A DNA stretch of 64,000 nt from Herpetosiphonaceae bacterium (GTDB taxonomy: Bacteria; Chloroflexota; Chloroflexia; Chloroflexales; Kallotenuaceae): contig DASUTC010000347.1 of the NCBI GenBank assembly GCA_036374795.1, positions 62,001 through 126,000 on the forward strand, given 5' to 3'. Made by a program: the position numbers and the translations under genes. Within the stretch, counting starts at the first letter, position 1; each line of letters starts with the position of its first letter. Under the pieces are notes generated by a model that saw only the letters and a program-made list of their open reading frames with translations, was not told the DNA's origin and made no database searches. Of the stretch, positions 25,437-33,166 are shown one piece after another.

Positions 25437-26923
25437 TCGGCTCCCAGGACAGCACGACTGGCTACCAGTGCGGTTAAGGACAGGATACGATCAACCAAAA
25501 TGGGCGAATACAATTGTTTTCCGATCCATGTATCAGGCACCGGATCATCAATGTGTTGATCCAACCAGTGATGAGCTGGGGCAAGCATTGGTTGGATCAC
25601 AGCATCGAACCGCGGTTGAAGCACTAATAATGCCAGCATGGCAAAAGTGGTATCTGGTAGTTGAGATGATGTTGGTCCCCACCCGCCATCGGGGTGTTGC
25701 TGCCTCCGCAGCGCATGCATCGTCGAGTCGAGTGCCTGCTCTACCGCTTCCGATGGAGGTGCGAGGGACAGGGGTAACATCGCATGCCAGGCACTATACA
25801 GCCAGCTGACATTCCACTTATCGCGCGGCCAGGTGCCATCTGGAAGCTGACGGGTACACAACCGTCCAACCTCAACATCTATGTTATAGCCATCAATCGC
25901 TAATTGCTGCAGCATACGACCTTGCACCGAAATGGAGCCATGCATCTCCCCTGGATAAGCAGTGAACCCACTCGACATAAACGGCTGAAATATCTCTATG
26001 GCTTGTGGACCTTGCCGACCGGCCGCTCGCACAATTGCTACCGCGGCCGCGGTCGTATCGCCGTCGGTCTGAAAGGCATCACTCATACCAGTACCCCCCG
26101 CAGTACGGAGTCGTTGCAGGAGGTCGTCGACAATCGGTGCGATGAACAACTGTATTTCCGGCTGCTGAAGCAAGCCGAGCGTCGCGAGACCGTAGAGGCT
26201 AAACGTTTGTTCAAACCGAGAGATAGGCCATACGGTTGGGACAACCCCATAAATATGCACACCAGTCGCTGCTGCCGACTGGTGTATATATCTCAAGGCT
26301 CGGGTTCGTGCTCGCTCAAATGAGGGATGCTGCGCTCGGTGCAGCCACAAAGCGGTCGCTGAGGGACTGTGACCAATGCTGCCTGCTCCATCCAGCAGGT
26401 TCTCATCGGCATCTGCACCCCATATTTCCCAGGAGTGCAACGCAGGCGAACCTGCGGCGATCGCTTGCTGTTTGAGCCTCTCCATTCGCCGCCGACTAAA
26501 CTCCATTAATGCCTGATCGGCAAACGGGGGAACGTCCAGGTGGGCTACCCGCGCTTCGGCGACCAGATTCGGAATGATGATCTCGGCTGCAACCGAAAGA
26601 TCAGGCGGAAGCTCCCGTGGCCAGAGCTGATCGATCTCTTGAAGGAGCTTGAGCGCAGCGGCGATTTCGGGGGTGTGCGGATTGATTATCTGGAGGGCTA
26701 AGATAGCAGAGAGCGTCGGGATGATTCGATGGAGCGGTTCATGCGGGTCTCCCCATCCACCATCGGCATACTGTTGATCAAGGAGCCAGGAGATTGCGGG
26801 CTTGACATTGTGCCAGGTGGCAAAACGAATACACTGGGCAGTGTCATAGATGGATGGGGTTATAGCCCCATCCTGTCCAAGCTGCGTAAGAGCAGATAAC
26901 AGCCGTACAAGGGGGGTGTCCAC
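25433..26923 (-). CDS. Class II diterpene cyclase
   Basis: The 496-residue protein has the alpha-barrel style of terpene cyclases: QW-type motifs YADGGWGDP (52-60) and HPDGGWGP (late), and in the middle DGDTTA (287-292), a DxDTT variant of the DxDD motif that protonates GGPP in class II cyclases. The same variant type is reported for the Rv3377c group. The start is a GTG at 26923 with GCGAGG upstream. It should cyclise geranylgeranyl diphosphate to a bicyclic diphosphate (labdane, halimadane or clerodane skeleton). It overlaps the next gene by four bases and lies 53 bases after a sensor kinase gene on the same strand. Base composition is visibly more AT-rich than the flanking surface-protein genes. 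Confidence 0.82.
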   Translation of the reverse strand: MDTPLVRLLSALTQLGQDGAITPSIYDTAQCIRFATWHNVKPAISWLLDQQYADGGWGDPHEPLHRIIPTLSAILALQIINPHTPEIAAALKLLQEIDQLWPRELPPDLSVAAEIIIPNLVAEARVAHLDVPPFADQALMEFSRRRMERLKQQAIAAGSPALHSWEIWGADADENLLDGAGSIGHSPSATALWLHRAQHPSFERARTRALRYIHQSAAATGVHIYGVVPTVWPISRFEQTFSLYGLATLGLLQQPEIQLFIAPIVDDLLQRLRTAGGTGMSDAFQTDGDTTAAAVAIVRAAGRQGPQAIEIFQPFMSSGFTAYPGEMHGSISVQGRMLQQLAIDGYNIDVEVGRLCTRQLPDGTWPRDKWNVSWLYSAWHAMLPLSLAPPSEAVEQALDSTMHALRRQQHPDGGWGPTSSQLPDTTFAMLALLVLQPRFDAVIQPMLAPAHHWLDQHIDDPVPDTWIGKQLYSPILVDRILSLTALVASRAVLGAE

Positions 26924-26976
26924 GATCGGCCTCGCTTTATAGCATGGGTTTATCTCGCCATTACATCAGGTACTTC

Positions 26977-28230
26977 CTATGGTAATGGTAAGAATATATT
27001 AACCCATGCGCCCCCTTTATTACTACCCCCATTATTACCAATTTTAACCGAGCCATGATGCCAAAGTACGATTGCTCGAAGCAGGTTCAGACCCAGCCCA
27101 CCTATCCCTTTGGCACTTGGCACAAGCATGCTGAGATCCCCACGTTCAGCACTATTAATTTGACGAATAACGGCGGGCGGAAATCCGGGGCCGTCGTCCT
27201 GGATGCAGAGCAGCACAGAATGACCGTCTACGGAGGTCGAGATTGATATATCGACCCTTGCTTTGCCACTACGACTGCCGGCTTCTATCGCATTACGTAC
27301 AACGGTGTCGAGTGCCATGAGCAAATATGCAGGTATGCAGCGAATGACTGCGTCTTCAGCGATTTCGTCACGAATCGTAACGGGTATTTGATATTGCCAA
27401 ACGCTGCTTTCCTTCACAAGATCAGAAATCAATCCACGCAGTGAAACAAGTTGGAATTCTTCAGGCAACTTACCTTGCGCAATAACTAGCAGATGCTGCA
27501 TCATCGTATCCAGACGTTGCGCTCGGCCTTCGAGTCCTCCAAGGACGACGCCATCCCAGGATTCCGTTAAATTCACGGAGCCGTCGGCGACACCCCGAGC
27601 GAGGGCGACCAAGCCACGGACCCCGTTCGCCTGAGCCTGCAGTTCATGTTGAAGGCTCCGGATCAGCATACGAAAATTGCGCTCTATTTGTAGTTGTTGC
27701 TCGGTATCAACAAGCCGGTTTGCGTCTTTCAAGGCACGTTCCAGAGAATGCATAATGATACCGACGATCAGCCCCGTCATCACTATGGTGAACAGCGCCG
27801 TGGACGAGTTGATTGTCCACATACTATAGGCGATCCCAAGTGACACAAACAGCACGACCGCAGTACCTAACAAAATCCAGATACCTCGCGCGCCGCCCGT
27901 AATACCGCCAATTGCAATGGCGATGATATACGTGGTGCCGAGCGGGGAATCCATCAGATCGGGGCCTGGGAGTGTCGAGATGCAATAAATTAAAGCCCCT
28001 GCAAGACCATACCCTCCTATCAGGAGCGACTTTTGATTGCGAGCGGTAAAGGCAACGATCGAAAAAATCATGAGGATGCAGCAATTCACCAGGTTAAGAC
28101 GAGTCATGAGTGGATTTAATAACACGATTGGCAGCGCGATTATTGATGCGATGCCGAGCATCAAGGCCGCCGTGCGTAGTAACCACAAACGTTCCCGCAT
28201 ATCCACAGGATGCTGAATACGAGCGTTCAC
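26977..28230 (-). CDS. Membrane sensor histidine kinase
   Basis: The 417-residue protein has about six N-terminal membrane segments (residues 15-175) with hardly any periplasmic loop, then a coiled helix and a kinase core. The phosphoacceptor His is in LIRSLQHELQ (about residue 195), the N box is VVRNAIEAG, and ATP-binding boxes are IQDDGPGFP and GIGGLGLNL. The GTG start at 28230 has GAGGAAC upstream. It sits directly before the diterpene genes on the same strand and is divergent from a response regulator 60 bases away, so it probably forms a pair with that regulator and may sense a membrane-related cue that controls the operon. Confidence 0.85.
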   Translation of the reverse strand: MNARIQHPVDMRERLWLLRTAALMLGIASIIALPIVLLNPLMTRLNLVNCCILMIFSIVAFTARNQKSLLIGGYGLAGALIYCISTLPGPDLMDSPLGTTYIIAIAIGGITGGARGIWILLGTAVVLFVSLGIAYSMWTINSSTALFTIVMTGLIVGIIMHSLERALKDANRLVDTEQQLQIERNFRMLIRSLQHELQAQANGVRGLVALARGVADGSVNLTESWDGVVLGGLEGRAQRLDTMMQHLLVIAQGKLPEEFQLVSLRGLISDLVKESSVWQYQIPVTIRDEIAEDAVIRCIPAYLLMALDTVVRNAIEAGSRSGKARVDISISTSVDGHSVLLCIQDDGPGFPPAVIRQINSAERGDLSMLVPSAKGIGGLGLNLLRAIVLWHHGSVKIGNNGGSNKGGAWVNIFLPLP

Positions 28231-28290
28231 TTAGTTCCTCGCTTTGTCCCGGCCCACTATACTATAGTCTAAGCATAGGGAGCCTACCGC

Positions 28291-29142
28291 ATGATAGACG
28301 GAACTCTAGATCTTTTGCTGATTGAAGACGATCCGATGGACGCTACAGTTCAAACGCTAATTCTTCGGTCAGTTGGCTGTCGAGTCTCCCTCGCCTCGTC
28401 GGTTGTGGAAGGCGAGGACCTGGCAATGGCGATGCTTGCCACAACGAACACGCAACCTGTCGGCATCGTCACAGATCTTAAGCTCCGCGACCTGATACTT
28501 TCGCGGATCGAAGGATCTGCACTTGCGGCTGTTCTTGCCGGTCGGATGCTGGACGGATTGATTCGTCCAGCACCAATCATTGCGATTACGAGTGACATGA
28601 CGGATGAACGACGCAACGAGGCGTTAAGTGCTGGGTGTACCCTCGTGCTTTCAAAACCGCTCCGTATTGATCAGGCATCCCAGATTTACGATCTTACGAT
28701 GCACTATACGACTCCAACCGTTGATCCAGTTCGTGCGCACGGCATCCAACTCCTACGCGGCTTTATGGAAAAAGTCCTAAGCAGCTTGCGGGAAAATCGC
28801 CCTCCAACGGTTTGGACAGCCGAGGCTATTTTCCAGATCCTATGTGCCGTGACCTCGTACTCCCCGCCCCGGACGGCGGCATTTGCTCTAGATCCGCACA
28901 AGCAAGCCGTGCTTGTGCGATCGATGGGAGGTTCCCAGCTTGCTAGGGAATTACTCGAAAGATACGCGCTGATGGCACGAGAAACTCCTGCTGGCCGAAT
29001 GATCGCGCTGTATTTGGAGGGCTATCCAACTAATCGAGTGATCCACATCCTGATTGATCGAGGATACGCCAAGAGCTACCTCTACCGCGTCAACGAGCAC
29101 TTGCCAGAATTGATTAGTAAATGGATCGCCGCTCAGATGTAA
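28291..29142 (+). CDS. Response regulator with unrecognised C-terminal output domain
   Basis: Residues 1-135 form a receiver with acidic pair in LLIEDDPMD, phosphoacceptor Asp in GIVTDLKLRD, Thr/Ser in AITSD and Lys in VLSKPLR. The receiver has a longer alpha-2/beta-3 region than usual. The remaining 145 residues are mostly helical and end with MIALYLEGYPTNRVIHILIDRGYAKSYLYR-like spacing (key motif NRVIHILIDRGY), which fits a helix-turn-helix output. It is divergent from the sensor kinase gene, with the 60-base gap holding TATACT and TATAGT boxes on opposite strands. Probably the transcription factor for the diterpene operon; that is inference. Confidence 0.75.
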   Translation: MIDGTLDLLLIEDDPMDATVQTLILRSVGCRVSLASSVVEGEDLAMAMLATTNTQPVGIVTDLKLRDLILSRIEGSALAAVLAGRMLDGLIRPAPIIAITSDMTDERRNEALSAGCTLVLSKPLRIDQASQIYDLTMHYTTPTVDPVRAHGIQLLRGFMEKVLSSLRENRPPTVWTAEAIFQILCAVTSYSPPRTAAFALDPHKQAVLVRSMGGSQLARELLERYALMARETPAGRMIALYLEGYPTNRVIHILIDRGYAKSYLYRVNEHLPELISKWIAAQM

Positions 29143-29302
29143 GCACGTAGCACCGTTCGGACTGAACGGAGCTTACGCTCCACGATACGCTATACCTGTC
29201 CCCTGCAACAATCCTCCAGCTAAATAGGGGACAAAAAGGGGACTTTTATAGACTGTATCAGGCGAATGCACTGTTAGACTACTGTGGCATGCGCCACTGG
29301 TA

Positions 29303-29346
29303 TATAATGTGCTGTATTTTACAGCGAACTTACTGTAAAATACAGC
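29303..29346 (+). promoter_or_regulatory. Promoter -10 box with palindromic operator of four half-sites
   Basis: TATAAT at 29303-29308 is followed directly by GCTGTATTTTACAG (29311-29324), an eight-base spacer and its perfect reverse complement at 29333-29346. Each 14-base arm is itself an inverted pair CTGTA-TTT-TACAG, giving four half-sites across the probable transcription start. The tandem ribbon-helix-helix protein encoded at 29394 is the obvious candidate to bind and autoregulate here. The 250 bases between 29142 and 29394 otherwise hold no gene. Confidence 0.7.
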
Positions 29347-29393
29347 ACGATTGCCCTGGATTACAGATTAGACAGTTAACGAGGGCAGACAGT

Positions 29394-29792
29394 ATGCGGA
29401 GAGAGTTTCAATTGACGGTTGATCGGCAACTCTACGATCGCGTAGCTGCTATTGGCCGGGATGACCATCGTAGCTCTGTTCCCGAACAGATGGTTGCCAT
29501 GCTGTCGAAGGCGGCTGCACAGTGGAGGAAGTTGGCGGTTCAGGCCGTCATAACGCCGCTACCTGCTCCAGTCGCCATCGAGTCAGTGCCGGTTCGCCTA
29601 AACTTTAGCCAAGAGGAGTTCCAACAGATCGAGCGCCTTGCCCGGCAAGATCGTCGATCTCCAACGAAACAAATTGTGTTTATGCTTGAGTTGGCGGTGG
29701 AACACTGGCCGGAGCTGTCAGGCCACAAGAAGTGGCCTGATCCACCGTTGACAGATATAAGACGAGCGCCTGCGATGGTTCCTACCGCATAA
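29394..29792 (+). CDS. Tandem ribbon-helix-helix DNA-binding protein
   Basis: GAGGG lies before the ATG at 29394; the longer frame from 29289 crosses the operator and is not used. The 132-residue protein contains two similar units: residues 1-45 (REFQLTVDRQLYDRVAAIG then EQMVAMLSKAAAQW) and 66-105 (VPVRLNFSQEEFQQIERLA then KQIVFMLELAVEHW). Each fits a strand followed by two helices of the Arc/MetJ ribbon-helix-helix fold. These proteins normally dimerise; here both halves are in one chain, so the monomer may act like a dimer. The four half-sites upstream fit two such molecules. Confidence 0.75.
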   Translation: MRREFQLTVDRQLYDRVAAIGRDDHRSSVPEQMVAMLSKAAAQWRKLAVQAVITPLPAPVAIESVPVRLNFSQEEFQQIERLARQDRRSPTKQIVFMLELAVEHWPELSGHKKWPDPPLTDIRRAPAMVPTA

Positions 29793-29860
29793 ATAGGATC
29801 TTAACCAACGCAGGCGCTCAGTGGTGCGTGATTTGTTTTAGGGAGCGAATCGCGCACCAC
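29764..29860 (+). other. Two nested/adjacent long inverted repeats at the gene end
   Basis: The first pairs 29764-29780 (GAGCGCCTGCGATGGTT) with 29803-29819, 17 bases with one mismatch, and straddles the stop codon of the ribbon-helix-helix gene; its loop contains CCTA and TAGG. The second pairs 29821-29833 (GTGGTGCGTGATT) with 29848-29860, one mismatch. There is no T tract. They may terminate transcription, or be a recombination or replication structure resembling an integron attC hairpin. Confidence 0.5.
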
Positions 29861-29926
29861 CACCCCCCGCTGGCATAAGAATCAACAGAGGTGGCGGATT
29901 CATTGTAGCATAACGATATTGACTTT

Positions 29927-29959
29927 TATCTACTTTGATATGCCGTATCAAGGTAGATA
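29927..29959. repeat. Isolated 14-bp inverted repeat
   Basis: TATCTACTTTGATA (29927-29940), five bases, then TATCAAGGTAGATA (29946-29959): one mismatch in 14. It lies in AT-rich non-coding DNA between convergent small genes and could bind a dimeric regulator. No gene starts immediately next to it. Confidence 0.5.
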
Positions 29960-29996
29960 GAGACGTTTCCTATTCTTAGCACACGGGACATACTCG

Positions 29997-30077
29997 CTAG
30001 ACGTGCTGATTGCTACACTGATGCCGAGCTACTGAAGATGCGATGTCATCTTCTTCCTCTTTGATCTGCGCCATCAT
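29997..30077 (-). CDS. Possible 26-residue acidic peptide
   Basis: GGGAG stands six bases before an ATGATG pair at 30077. The short product is acidic (KEEEDDIASSVARHQCSNQH). In the same frame upstream, residues EDDVASSYNATR resemble EDDIASSVARHQ, so the segment seems to have been duplicated, in DNA as well as in peptide sequence. A precursor peptide is conceivable, but no maturation enzyme is nearby. Coding status is uncertain. Confidence 0.3.
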   Translation of the reverse strand: MMAQIKEEEDDIASSVARHQCSNQHV

Positions 30078-30268
30078 TGATACTCCCTTTCGATTTAACC
30101 TAGTCGCATTGTAGGAAGATGCAACATCGTCCTCGATGTTCCCCCCTGATTCTGTTCCGGTATGGTGGGTGTTAGAAACCGCCCACATGCTTGGCAATTA
30201 TGAACAATTGCAACACGAATTGTTCAGCATACAGGCACTTCGCGCCAGGATATAGAAACGGGGAGTAC

Positions 30269-30760
30269 ATGGGAGCCCAGATTGTTGACTCACTCGCGCG
30301 TCTCAGGGTTGACGACCCTACCGATTCAACGACCCGGGTCGTTGTGCTTGAGGATCGAGCTGGTCCTGACGACGACGTTTTTAATACTCGGGTCGCTGAT
30401 GCAATGGCCGTTGCGCGCCTTCGCAGCAATGTGGCGAACGTCACGGCTCCTGCTCTTGATGATTGCGCTAGGGTTCTCCGCATCGTCGATGAGCTGAACA
30501 CCACAATCCACCTGGGTCGAATGGAGGTGGAGCTAGCACGTGTTCTGGAAGAAGCCTTTGCCCAAACGGCTGCCCGCTTGAACGACTTGGTTTGTGCGCT
30601 TAATCGTCTTGGACTCTTCCTCGTTCCGTCTGGCTCAGACCATTGGGGTTTTCGCTGGAACTTTGAGGGGGAGGTGAAAGGACCGTATCCTGACTTAATA
30701 GAGACTGTTATTGCTGCGTTTCAAGTCCCTGGTAGCTCGCCCAATATCAGGGATGCCTAA
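30269..30760 (+). CDS. Hypothetical protein upstream of the second initiator
   Basis: The ATG at 30269 follows GGGGAG closely; in-frame alternatives at 30191 (TTG) and 30200 would add a Cys/Asn-rich stretch unlike the rest. The 163-residue product is helical and acidic, with VRVDD- and VVLEDRAGPDDDVF-type loops and a C-terminal part rich in aromatics (SDHWGFRWNFEGE). No family is recognised. It reads toward the initiator gene at 30980, separated from it by a stem-loop and a palindrome. Confidence 0.6.
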   Translation: MGAQIVDSLARLRVDDPTDSTTRVVVLEDRAGPDDDVFNTRVADAMAVARLRSNVANVTAPALDDCARVLRIVDELNTTIHLGRMEVELARVLEEAFAQTAARLNDLVCALNRLGLFLVPSGSDHWGFRWNFEGEVKGPYPDLIETVIAAFQVPGSSPNIRDA

Positions 30761-30776
30761 CAAGTAAAAAATAGAG

Positions 30777-30806
30777 CAATGGCTCTGTGCGAGAACAGAG
30801 CCGTTG
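30777..30806. terminator. Stem-loop between two genes, possible terminator
   Basis: CAATGGCTCTGT pairs with ACAGAGCCGTTG around a six-base loop, one G-T wobble. On the plus strand no T tract follows; on the minus strand the hairpin is followed by a run of six T. It may act in either direction. Confidence 0.45.
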
Positions 30807-30824
30807 CCCCCCAATGATGGCCTT

Positions 30825-30845
30825 ATCATGTTGCTGCAACATGAT
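30825..30845. promoter_or_regulatory. Perfect palindrome upstream of the second initiator gene
   Basis: ATCATGTTGC and its exact reverse complement are separated by one base. It lies 135 bases before the start of the initiator-like gene and is a likely operator for copy-number control. The remaining 30846-30979 shows no gene; AAGGAG at 30964 is the ribosome-binding site. Confidence 0.55.
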
Positions 30846-30979
30846 GATAACAATCCGATCCAGGGCTGTCAATGGAGGGAATGCAAGAGGAGATCCTCCA
30901 TGTCGTATTTGTATGTACTCTCTTGCCGGGCGGAGCATGATCAGCAGCCCAGGAACCAATCACGGAAGGAGTCGCGGTA

Positions 30980-33166
30980 ATGCCTCCTTCTCCTGGCTTG
31001 TACCGTTCTGGGGACATCGGGGTTTCTGCCGAATGGCGAGCGATCAGCTATGACTGGCCGTTCGTATTAACGCCGCTAGGCGTGGCGATGTATGCCTACC
31101 TCCGCGATACCTATGAGCAGCAGCGGGCCATGTTCCCGTTACTGGTGAAGCCGGAGGGGCCGACAAAGCAACAGATGCAGCGAAAGCTGGGGAAACGCTC
31201 AGCGTGGGCGATCCAAGGGCCGGAATATCTCCTGCGCGTCACGGGATTGGCAGATGTTGTCGTGGACTACGGCCAAAGCTCCGATCCAGCGCATCCCCAG
31301 AGAACGCGAGTCGCCTACTACACGATTGGTCGTCTCGATCAACCTGTCCTTAATTGGGCCATGCTCAGTCACGTTCTCGATGCGTTGGTGATTGGCCTTG
31401 ATTCATCGTCCGGTCACGCTGATGATCAGAAGGCTCAGTCGGCAATCCAGGCGCTGAAGCAAGGAGGTTTTCTCCAGGAAGGAGAACCTGGGGATCTCTT
31501 CTGGGAACTTGGTGCCTGGCCGCATCTCCTGCCTGCCTTAATCAACGATCCCCGTTGGGAAGCGATCTACAGCTCACTGCACACAGCTGGTGCTATTCGT
31601 CCCTATCGTGAGCAAGCACGGCGCTGGGTGGAGTACGCGCTGCAGAAAGCGGCGCGGTTAGCCCACGAGAACCAGGCGATGGCCGACATGCTGCAAGCTG
31701 CGCAGCGACGCGGACCCCACGGCGCTCATCCCACCCGCCCAGCAGTTGACACGTCCCGTGTATCAGTTCCGTATCAGATTCCAGCGACACAAGCTCATCA
31801 AGTGACTTCCATAGCTTGTGTCGCTGACGAGTCGCTAGATTGTCGCGAAGCTGTTGAAGTCACTTCCATAGCTTCAGCGACTCTTCTTCGCGGATCGCAT
31901 AGCAATACGATCAATCCGCTATCAGATCATAGCGACTCGGAGTCGCTGGCGCGCGATCAATTAACGTTAACGAGTCTGTCTGTTAACAAGAGAGACTCCA
32001 GAGACTCCTTTTCTGGAGCGACATCACCTGGCGACAGCACGCTCAACATTCAGCCCCACATCCGCCAAGAGGAACTCCATACGACAAAGCTCGATACGGT
32101 GTTTTGGGCGACTGTTAATCAAATTCTCAACGGTACCTTGGGTCGCTACCCGCATTCGGCTGGAGAGAAAAAAGCCGCAGAGAGGCAATTTTCGCAGCGC
32201 AACATTCCATCAGGTGTCGCGCTGGCCGCCCTCCGCCTGGTTATGACGCTCCCGGTCGAGCTTCGTCCTCGTACCTTCGGGGAGGCCCTCAAGCTCGATA
32301 CATTCCAACGCGCTGTTCAGCAAGGATTGCTCTTGCTACCGGCACGACCACACGTTGCGCCAACGTGGGAATCGTTTCTCTGGACCTACCGAACGGTTGG
32401 CCTCACTGATCGGCTTCGAGACGTTGGGCACGCCGACTATATGGTTCTGCGTTCCCTCTATGAACGCAACCCGGACGAATGCTGGGAGGTCTTGAGTCGC
32501 TGCCAACATGCCCAGTCGCCAGCGAAACTTACGCCCCAATATCTGCGGAGAGCTATCGCCAATAACCAGCGCGCGGCGGCCGAACAGATCCTATCACCTG
32601 GATCAAGTCAGGAGTTGCGGCATCCAGTTGTGGTTGATCCACGGTATGCGTTACTCACTGCCGAAGGGCTGGCTGGTGTCGCGCTGTCGGACGACATCAC
32701 GGAGGAGTACATCCGAGCCTGGATCATGGAGGCTGATCATCGAGCGTCGGGTATCAAAACGCGACCTGGTTGGCTACGGTGGGGTATTCTCTCTGGCTAT
32801 TGGCCGCATGAGCATCCGCAACTTCCACCCCGGCCCGGACAGCCCGTGAGCATCCCACCTGCGCACGATCTGGCACAGATCCCTGATGCTCAGCCCGAGT
32901 CTGAATGGGCACGGCTCTGGGGGGATGTACTCATGCGCGTTCGGGACGCGGTATCTCCGAGCGACTATGCAACCTGGATTCAATCGACGCACCTTGTCGA
33001 TATGAGCGATGAGGTGCTGGTGATTGCCGTGCCACATGTGTTGGCACGGGACGGTCTACTTAGCACGCCCCAGTTGCTGCAGACCCTGACCGCGTGTGCA
33101 GCAGCGGTCATTCCAACCTGTACCGACATCACCATCGTGATTGATTCAGGGGTGCCATTATGCTAA
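30980..33166 (+). CDS. Second initiator-like protein with DnaA domain-I-like tail
   Basis: AAGGAG precedes the ATG at 30980. Of 728 residues, the first 250 look like a replication-initiator wing-helix region (TPLGVAMYAYLRD, KQQMQRKLGKRSAWAIQGPEY-type spacing). A low-complexity Ser/Thr-rich linker (about 270-365) and a helical middle follow. The last 90 residues (LWGDVLMRVRDAV, YATWIQSTHLV, LVIAVPHVLARDGL) fit DnaA domain I, as in the protein at 19007. The next gene overlaps its end by seven bases. It is probably the initiator of a second replicon; the iteron region at 18.2 kb is not adjacent, so its origin may lie nearby, for example around the palindromes at 29.3-30.8 kb. The initiator role is inferred. 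Confidence 0.65.
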   Translation: MPPSPGLYRSGDIGVSAEWRAISYDWPFVLTPLGVAMYAYLRDTYEQQRAMFPLLVKPEGPTKQQMQRKLGKRSAWAIQGPEYLLRVTGLADVVVDYGQSSDPAHPQRTRVAYYTIGRLDQPVLNWAMLSHVLDALVIGLDSSSGHADDQKAQSAIQALKQGGFLQEGEPGDLFWELGAWPHLLPALINDPRWEAIYSSLHTAGAIRPYREQARRWVEYALQKAARLAHENQAMADMLQAAQRRGPHGAHPTRPAVDTSRVSVPYQIPATQAHQVTSIACVADESLDCREAVEVTSIASATLLRGSHSNTINPLSDHSDSESLARDQLTLTSLSVNKRDSRDSFSGATSPGDSTLNIQPHIRQEELHTTKLDTVFWATVNQILNGTLGRYPHSAGEKKAAERQFSQRNIPSGVALAALRLVMTLPVELRPRTFGEALKLDTFQRAVQQGLLLLPARPHVAPTWESFLWTYRTVGLTDRLRDVGHADYMVLRSLYERNPDECWEVLSRCQHAQSPAKLTPQYLRRAIANNQRAAAEQILSPGSSQELRHPVVVDPRYALLTAEGLAGVALSDDITEEYIRAWIMEADHRASGIKTRPGWLRWGILSGYWPHEHPQLPPRPGQPVSIPPAHDLAQIPDAQPESEWARLWGDVLMRVRDAVSPSDYATWIQSTHLVDMSDEVLVIAVPHVLARDGLLSTPQLLQTLTACAAAVIPTCTDITIVIDSGVPLC

